Assembly (NCBI GenBank): GCA_034670405.1
Contig: JAXDDX010000070.1
Coordinates: forward strand, 2,473,501-2,537,500
DNA length: 64,000 nucleotides
Direction: 5' to 3'
DNA from: Hoplostethus atlanticus
Lineage: Eukaryota > Chordata > Actinopteri > Trachichthyiformes > Trachichthyidae
Of the stretch, positions 57,511 through 64,000 are shown piece by piece. A program made the position numbers and the translations under genes. The notes below the pieces were generated by a model. The model worked only from the letters and a program-made list of their open reading frames with translations. It had not been told where the DNA came from and did not search any database. Each line of letters begins with the position of its first letter. Within the stretch, counting starts at the first letter, position 1.

Positions 57511-58743
57511 CAGTGGTGGCTGGTGCATTTTTCTCCAGGGGGGGCTATACCAAAAATCAAACAAACATGTACTAAGGTATCATCAGTGTATTTAAATAAA
57601 TGAAAAGGCCTTTATTTGTATTTGCTGAGCTGAATGAACATTTGTTGTAATGAAACGTGCTTAAGGTAAGTTAAGGTACTTCAATTAGTACAAATTCTTC
57701 ATAATAATTATCTTTTATACTACAATATGTAATGGTGAAAGACTAAAGTAACAGAAATCTGACAACACAAAACCCTGAGACAATGGCAGAAAATTATGAA
57801 CACAATAAGACCTAATACAAAATAACATTTAAGAAAAAAATGTATTAATATGGTATTACATTTGAAATACCCAGTGCCATCAAAACGCTGAGTGAACTGG
57901 CTCAAAGCCATATGACTTTGCCACCTTGTGGCTTCAACTTTTTGTACATAAATTTTGCCCTTCTCTCCTTGAGAGATGCAGATTTCTCAATGACTCTATG
58001 GCACCACAGAACTTGACACAGTTTATTATTTTAGACAGGATGTGCCTGTTTTTGTCAACCTCTTCATTATGCTCACGGATCCCTGTCCTGTAGCCTTCAT
58101 CAAGCTGAGCAGCTATGTTTACTTTCCCAAACATTTGCTTTTGATTTTTCTGATATGTGGTTTAAATCATTCAAACCTGTCTGAATCCATGCTGGGTCTG
58201 AGACCTGTCGTTTGAAAAAGGGTGTAGGGAAAGCAAAATAAAGCATTGGTGTCACTACATACAGTTAGCCAAGCCTTCCTACTAAACCAGCTCCTTGAAA
58301 ACGACCGAGTATATTGTCTCATTCTGGCGCATTTTATGTCAGATGTACCACGAACCACTCGCTCTCTGCTGCCAACCAGTGGTTGGTGGTGTGTAAATCA
58401 GCAGCATTCAGATAAATGCTGTTTGTAGCCTGCGCCCCACCAAGCTCCTATCTCTTGTATTGAGAGGAGCGAACTGCGCATGTACAATTTATAACGAGAG
58501 TCAATGGGCAAAGATTTTTGCACCCCGGGCCGGAAATACGTGACCTAGCAGTAACGTAGAACAATTTTAATCTACATTTTATTGCAGATTATACATTCTA
58601 CTCACTAACTATATAATATTTACCTCGCTCATTTAAAAAAATAAAAAACAGAAAGTAATTTTTAAAGTCTTATTCAATGAAGTCTAGGATGTGGGGAGTG
58701 GCGGGGCGGCGCCCTAGCGCCCTCTATTGGCCAGCCGCCACTG
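57511..58743 (-). mobile_element. hAT element inserted in minisatellite, 8-bp duplication
   Basis: The left end CAGTGGTGGCTGGTG and the inverse of the right end (CAGTGGCGGCTGGCC) match at 12 of 15 bases. CTTCTACC flanks both sides exactly (57503-57510 and 58744-58751). The element is 1,233 bp and keeps a piece of transposase on the minus strand. It is too short for a complete hAT transposase gene and is internally deleted. Confidence 0.92.
57934..58134 (-). pseudogene. hAT transposase fragment (DUF4371-like)
   Basis: A 66-codon frame reads VNIAAQLDEGYRTGIREHNE then VDKNRHILSKIINCVKFCGA, a pattern I associate with the DUF4371 domain of hAT/ZMYM-type transposases (helix with EHN..V..NR.I+..+I..VKF). 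The rest of the enzyme is absent. It lies inside, and in one orientation with, the hAT element 57511-58743. Confidence 0.65.
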
Positions 58744-58950
58744 CTTCTACCCCCAGCAATGATGTTTCTACCTGCAGTGATGAGATTTTGGTAGGGATGA
58801 TGGTTTTACCGGGGGCGATGACATTTCTATCTTTGGTGATGTCATTTCTATCTTTGGTGATGATGTTTCTACCTGCGGCGACAACATTTCTAACCACGGG
58901 GTTGACGTTTCTACCTGTGGCAGACATTTCCACCTGTGGCAGACATTTCC
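58744..58950. repeat. Minisatellite, 21-bp unit, right part
   Basis: Units such as TTTCTATCTTTGGTGATGTCA and TTTCTACCTGCGGCGACAACA follow each other at exact 21-bp spacing from about 58762 to 58940. It is the same array as 57271-57510. Confidence 0.88.
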
Positions 58951-59570
58951 TCCTCTCCTGTTTATCTATTCATCTCTATTTCATACTAACTTTCTCATGC
59001 TATACCACCCTTCTATTCTCTGTCGCTTCTTATTAATTATTGGAAAGACACTCATTGTTTTTTGTTTTGTTGTCCCAGTGAAAAAGGCTTTATTAATCAA
59101 ACTGGGTGGAAGTCTGCACTGGTTCTGATTCGTCAGTTCAAAAGCAAGGAGCCCACCACTCGACAGCTACAACAGCTTTCATTCATAGGACAACCTACCT
59201 GGAAAACTGCCTACACATTGTAAAGTGTGATAAGAACAGATCCAACATGTTTTATAACATGTTACCTACACTTAACTGAATCCATTTCTAGACCACTATT
59301 TAGACTAGTTCTTTGAGAAATATGATATACATGGGCACAGTAGGCTACAGTATGTGGGTATTTTTTTTTTTTTTTTTTTATCGGTCTGGGTTTAACTCAG
59401 ACCGCAACACTGCTGTCAAATGACAAGATTGTCTCTGAAAAGTCAGCATTTCAGGAATTAAACAAAATATTTTTTTTCTAATTGACATGCATTTTTTATG
59501 GAATTACATAATTCAAATTAGTTAAATGGGTTTCATTTTCATTCATTTTCATTTCAACTTTCATTTAAAA
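58951..59570. other. No gene seen; poly-T and small hairpin
   Basis: Unassigned. A T-run of about 20 at 59360-59379 is followed by GGTCTG...CAGACC, a 6-bp inverted pair near 59384-59404. Confidence 0.4.
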
Positions 59571-59745
59571 CTTAGGTCTCAGTTGGCTATAGCACATACC
59601 ATGTAACTGCAGTGTCTTGGGTTTGAATCGAGCTCAGGACATCGCATGCCACCCCCCTCTCTCTCCCAATCTTTCCTGCCTCTCTCCACTTTAAAATTGT
59701 CCAATAAAGGGAAAATGCCCAAAAACAAAATCTTAAAAAAAAGAC
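59571..59745 (+). mobile_element. tRNA-derived SINE
   Basis: The head has an A-box-like GTTGGCTATAGCA near 59583 and a B-box-like GGGTTTGAATCGAG near 59618, the RNA polymerase III promoter of tRNA-derived SINEs. The body reads CATGCCACCCCCCTCTCTCTCC and CCTGCCTCTCTCCACT, and the 3' end CCAATAAAGGG...AAAATGCCCAAAAA runs into an A-rich tail. This matches a SINE type common in fish genomes. It moves by borrowing LINE machinery. Confidence 0.8.
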
Positions 59746-60424
59746 TGGAACTAAAGGCTTTTTACATGACTGAAACAATAGGCGCGCTATGTGTCTCTAG
59801 CCAAAAGCGCTGTTTAATATTCATTGTTTGTTTGCAAAGTGAGTAAACATAATGCAACAATAGACAGGCTCACTCTCATTTTCATAGTGACCTTTTATTA
59901 TCTTGGTTCGGCAATGACCGTGCCGACAGACGCAGCATGAAGCACATTCAGGGCTTACACATGCAATTTTCGAAAATAATAACTTATCTGAAAGCGGTGG
60001 CACACTTGAAAGTGCAGCATTTAACATTAAAGAAATGAACTGACTCGAAAAGCTTTTGCCCAATGCGTGAAATCCATGGAATATTCCTCTCTTATTACAC
60101 CATGATTGCAGCAAAACTTTAAAAAAACTTGACTCATGTTTTTGCAATTAATTTCAGCAGAGAGCATTTTGATAAGGGAACTTTTTTTTTCTCCCTTTGA
60201 ACAACTTTAAGTTCTGTCTGTGATAGCCCATCTTGAAAGCATTATGGTACAGTGTTTGAAGTCGAGATTAAAATCAGCTAATATCATCACCACATTGGTT
60301 CACCCTCTAGTCAGTGTTCCTGAATGAAATACAAACATATTTGCTATAAGTACATAAGATGATACTGTCAAAACAGATTCTAATTAGATTTTTTTTTTCT
60401 TTGCCTGAGTAAATATATGTCTCG

Positions 60425-60461
<37 letters not shown>

Positions 60462-61050
60462 ACTCAAGAGAGAGAGAGAAATGAAAACTGTCTGACATTG
60501 TCTAATCTTGTCACTTTGAAGTAGCTTTTGGCGCTGAGCTGCCCCGTGTTGTGTAATGGGCTGGCATGGTGGGGCTCCAGTGCTCTGCTGCCCTGTCAGC
60601 TTGGATTATCCTACTGTGGCTCTGACCTGCTGAATATGCCCACCACCCGACAGAGAGCAAAAAAACACCCATGTGACAAGATGTGACATAGATGGATTGA
60701 GTCACCTCTATTACACCTTGCCTAAGATGTCCATCCACCCACGTTTTTCTCTCTCGTACTTTCTCTGTCCATCGATCCTCCTCTTTCTACTGGTCTCTCT
60801 CTATATCTATACAACAGCTGTTGAAAAGGAAAAAAAACTTGGTAGGTATTTAAACAATAACATACAACATTTTCATATAAATAAATATCTGTTTTGCTAC
60901 ACTGCATCACCTTATTGATGTAACACAGCAGTGATTCAACCAGTTCATGAAAGCTTTACCATTTGCTGTTCTAAACACCCGATGTCAGGTAGGTCTTTCC
61001 TGGGGAAAATCCTTTGCTTCCCAGGAAGTGATGCGTCTTATGTTTTTTTT
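59746..61050. other. No gene seen; contains (CA)n and (GA)n
   Basis: (CA)n at 60427-60459 and a GA run at about 60466-60479 are the only clear features. Confidence 0.45.
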
Positions 61051-61054
61051 GTTT

Positions 61055-61350
61055 GTTTGGGAAAAAATAGAAGAACTGGGTAGTTAGCATGAGCAGCGAT
61101 AGCCACCATGGCTGAACAGACAAAGAAAAGAGCGCCACCTACAGAAAACCAAACTTCAACAGAAAAGGAAAAAGACGTCACAGTACTGGACACACTGTTT
61201 GACTGACAGGTGATCTCTGGGAAGTGCAGTGCAGAAACACCACAGCAATGAGGCTGCGAGACAAAGATGGAGACAAAATAAAAAAACAAGTCACCACTTT
61301 AATCTTAGAAATGGAATCATACGGTGTTGTTTGGGGTTTGCAAGTAGTTA
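61055..61350 (+). repeat. Dispersed repeat with intact short ORF, copy B
   Basis: Matches 40565-40825 in direct orientation from GAAGAACTGGGTAGTTAGCA on. This copy keeps a small open frame in good start context (see 61108-61206). Family unknown. Confidence 0.75.
61108..61206 (+). other. 32-codon ORF with Kozak-like start inside dispersed repeat
   Basis: AGCCACCATGG is an optimal vertebrate start context. The peptide begins MAEQTKKRAPPTENQTSTEK and ends VTVLDTLFD before TGA. It is charged and resembles the N-terminus of a longer protein. It may be the captured 5' exon of a gene or the first part of a transposon protein. The copy at 40.6 kb carries the same reading with frameshifts. I do not recognise the protein. 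Confidence 0.35.
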
Positions 61351-62465
61351 CACTAGTGTTTTTCTAGAGGACTAGTGCTCTATATTAGTACAGATTAGTA
61401 CTGTCACGGGGGAAAAGTGCCCTAAAGTAAGGCACAGATGCGACACACACACATTTAACGCCTTTTACCATTAAGGGAAACATTCTATTCTGTATTAAAC
61501 ATTCAACAAGAACATTATATTTATTGAGTTTAAATTGTTTGTCACCTCTCCTCTCTGCTACACTTGTCTCTTCCTCTGCCAAAGACCGGGAAAAGCTGAA
61601 CCCGACTGGGAGGGTCCATTCGATTAAGTAGAAGGGTTCCCAGTGGAAGAGACCAAGTGCGGTAGAGTGGGAGGGGTGTTTGTGTTTCTGTTTAGGGATT
61701 AGGCTGTATAAAGCACCCTTTTTAAAGAAACGTGTTTTAAAATAAACTTCAATGTCCAGAAATTAGGAATCTAGGAATCTATCTCACTCTAGCTAGCTAA
61801 CTCTCTTATCCCATCCACCACTTGAAAAGGATCCAACTCAAACGCTAAATCAGGGATATTTCAACTAAGAAATGAGTTTCCACCACATCTCATCACGCTG
61901 TCTCGAACATGTTACATTCACCCCTCTGAACTCACTTTACACCACAGCAATGCCAGCTAACCTGCTTGGCTCAACCATATTATCTGGTTCTTCCATTTGT
62001 GCTGGAAGAACAGCACAAATGGAGCTGTTCCTCCTATTTTGTGCCATAAAGCAATACAGCAGATTCCCCATCTTTTCATTTCTATTCACATTCACAGATA
62101 TGTTATCCGGCTTGTATCTTCAGAACAATGTTGATTTTTTTTTTTTGTCTGCTGGAGTTCACCACCAGGGCTGGTCATTAAAATGAACATTAATGTTTCA
62201 TGGCTGACACCTGACTACGTTTTAGAAAAGGTCGCAATTATCAGGCATGAAGTACAGATGCTTTTTAAGGTATGGTTTTGTGACACTCTAAAATGGTTAG
62301 TTACATTTTTGGTTTAATTTAATGTAATGTATGTTATTTTGTATGAGTCATTCATTTTCAATGATAATTGGAATAATAGTATCAGAGTTGCAGTTCACGT
62401 TTACACTACAGGGAGGAACTGTGGATTCAGGGTCACGTAGGTTCAGCTTCCTGCCGTCACCTCAG
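61351..62465. other. No gene seen; LTR-like motifs near 61400
   Basis: TGTCACGG at about 61402, a TATA-like CTGTATAAAGC near 61710 and a minus-strand AATAAA near 61523 hint at LTR material, but ends could not be defined. A T-run lies near 62136-62146. Confidence 0.35.
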
Positions 62466-62468
62466 AGT

Positions 62469-62545
62469 TGACGATGACAGCCATGATGAACACACAGTAA
62501 CTCTGCTGTCGTCAATGTTTCCCTGTTTTCCTGTAAATACAGGTT
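62469..62545 (+). repeat. Direct repeat, copy 1 of 2
   Basis: Seventy-seven bases starting TGACGATGACAGCCATGATG and ending GTAAATACAGGTT recur at 63461-63537 with one substitution (CTGCTGTC versus CTCCTGTC). Confidence 0.95.
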
Positions 62546-62889
62546 GATAATAAACCATAATTTCAGATGGTCAATTTCGGATGTTAAACATCCCGATTCT
62601 TGAGTTTGGTTTGAAAATGAATGTTTATATGTGAATTACGTAGCTTTCTCATTGAGCTGGTTTAGCCACGGGAGCTTACAAGGGAAGTGAATGGGACAAA
62701 ATTGCCGCCCGTATTTTTTGTTATTTTCTTTACCTGATTTCAATATGTTTTCATGACCTAGCTGAGGTCTTACGAGTGTATCATATACTGTGCACATTGT
62801 AGAAAAGGGGAACAGTGACACACCATGATGCAGAGCAGATTTAGTGGTGTTTTAAGGTGTAAAATGAACATGCAAATTCCGCTAGCTTA

Positions 62890-62995
62890 ATGCTAAGCTA
62901 TTAGCCGTTTTTCAATGTGTTTCTATGGGGTTTTGGCTAAGCTAAGTGCTAGTCGTTTTTCAATGTGTTTCTAAGGGGCTTGGTTAAGCTGATAA
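62890..62995 (+). repeat. Imperfect tandem duplication, about 55-bp unit
   Basis: GCTAAGCTATTAGCCG then TTTTTCAATGTGTTTCTATGGGG, followed by GCTAAGTGCTAGTCG then TTTTTCAATGTGTTTCTAAGGGG. It lies between the two copies of the 77-bp direct repeat. Confidence 0.7.
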
Positions 62996-63460
62996 CCTAT
63001 ACAGGTTAGCCTATTGTTTTCTATTGTGGAGATTAGTTAAAAGGAAATGTTTATGTTTTGGTACTACTGCAAGTCACCCTTAAATCATTACTGTTTTATT
63101 TGGGTTTATTATTCATTGCTCATTTGTTTATAAATGCCTACTGTAATTGAAGTAGCTTACAGGCATAGCATAAATGGCTATTTCTATGAAAGATAAAGTA
63201 CCACTGAAAGTGCTGTATTTGACTACAGTGTATTGCTGTAAAGAAAGGAAGCTATATTAAAGGTGTAGCTATAGTAATGTGATTATTAACTGCAGTATTA
63301 GAACAGATGTACTGTGATATTAACAAGTCATGTTTTGGTGACTGGATTATTGGTTATTATTTTCATACAAAGCAAAAGGATGAAGATGATTTATTGTTTA
63401 TTTTTATACAAAGAAGCACAAAGCAAAGAAATATGTTTGATATAATGTCAAATAAAGATT

Positions 63461-63537
63461 TGACGATGACAGCCATGATGAACACACAGTAACTCTCCTG
63501 TCGTCAATGTTTCCCTGTTTTCCTGTAAATACAGGTT
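63461..63537 (+). repeat. Direct repeat, copy 2 of 2
   Basis: See 62469-62545. This copy lies just before the L2-type LINE fragment at the window end. Confidence 0.95.
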
Positions 63538-63639
63538 CAACACAACAACAACAATTATTATCTGTTTATAAAGCCCAACCCTGGGACTTGTAACAGTTTC
63601 AGTCTACATTGCACAGCTCAGTTCATCAGATCCATCATG

Positions 63640-64000
63640 TATTTACAGCGTGCAGAAGTTCAGGCAAAATTATTTTGAGTTGCATATTAAGGAGACCACT
63701 AAAACAGCGATTTAGTCTTCGTAATATTGCCAAGATTCGACCCATGCTAACAGAGGCAGACGCAGAAATTTTAGTACATGCCTTTGTATCATCCAGAATC
63801 GATTATTGCAATGTCCTTTTTTCAGGCTTACCTACTGGGCGCACTAAAAAACTAGAATGCTGCTGCCAGAATCCTGACCAAAACTAGGAAATTCGACCAT
63901 ATAACGCCCATCCTATCCTCATTACACTGGCTACCATTTCAGGCCAGGTGTGACTTCAAGGTGCTTCTACTTACATAAATCATTACATGGGATGGCACCG
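63640..64000 (+). mobile_element. L2-type LINE fragment, cut by window end
   Basis: A plus-strand frame reads FSLRNIAKIRPMLTEADAEI then LVHAFVSSRIDYCNVLFSGL near 63710-63840. After a frame change near 63850, HITPILSSLHWLPF and RCDFKVLLLT run toward the window edge. This is the region between the catalytic core and the C-terminus of L2-type LINE reverse transcriptase, and it leads into the same segment seen at 48.8 and 47.25 kb. Confidence 0.88.

Noticed and set aside
57271-58950. Possible CRISPR-like array
   Set aside because: Units are contiguous 21-bp tandem copies without unique spacers, interrupted by a hAT element; it is a eukaryotic minisatellite.
59571-59650. Possible tRNA gene
   Set aside because: A- and B-box-like motifs are present, but the body and A-rich tail are those of a SINE and no cloverleaf could be traced.

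Overview
This window looks like gene-poor, repeat-dense DNA from a ray-finned (teleost-type) fish. The evidence is the mix of elements: Tc1-like transposase remnants, hAT elements with 8-bp target duplications, L2/CR1-type and L1-type LINEs with typical fish 3' tails, a tRNA-derived SINE, Ty3/gypsy-like pieces, a fish-type endogenous retrovirus and many long (CA)n tracts. I found no convincing host protein-coding gene, rRNA or tRNA. Almost every recognisable coding stretch belongs to a mobile element or virus fossil, and most are broken by frameshifts, stops or deletions.

Layout. 1-9 kb: Tc1-like remnants, a scrap of gypsy retrotransposon, and a LINE (minus strand) split by a 1,978-bp hAT element with a perfect 8-bp target duplication. 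9.7-16 kb: another LINE, a hAT transposase C-terminus, a Tc1 C-terminus and unassigned AT-rich DNA. 17-18.2 kb: an LTR-like element. 18.4-21 kb: degraded genes resembling the capsid module of adintoviruses/Maverick-Polinton elements, namely a major capsid C-terminus and an adenain-type protease on the plus strand facing an A32-type packaging ATPase on the minus strand. 21.1-28.6 kb: an endogenous retrovirus with long gag-side ORFs, protease, reverse transcriptase, partial RNase H and a 3' LTR. It has no visible 5' LTR, integrase or most of env. Beyond its LTR (28.6-29.1 kb) minus-strand fossil coding resumes, so the retrovirus may sit inside the older DNA-virus fossil.

29-46 kb: mostly non-coding, with a 194-bp (CA)n, a 91-bp-arm hairpin, MITEs, LTR-like fragments and dispersed repeats. 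46.8-49 kb: a three-level nest in which a minus-strand L2-type LINE is split by a TIR element (18-bp perfect TIRs, 3-bp duplication) that itself contains a plus-strand copy of the same LINE family. 49.6-54.4 kb: an L2-type 3' fragment and a nearly complete L2-type LINE that appears to differ from an open EN-RT reading frame mainly by one frameshift beside a G8 tract. 54.6-56.2 kb: an L1-type LINE with deletions. 57.3-59 kb: a 21-bp minisatellite split by a hAT element. 59-64 kb: a SINE, a dispersed repeat with a 32-codon ORF in good start context, a 77-bp direct repeat, and an L2-type LINE cut by the window end.

The main story is layered insertion. Several insertions have target duplications that let the order of events be read directly. 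The most unusual content is the adintovirus-like capsid module beside or around the retrovirus. All family assignments come from reading motifs by eye; no database search was possible.
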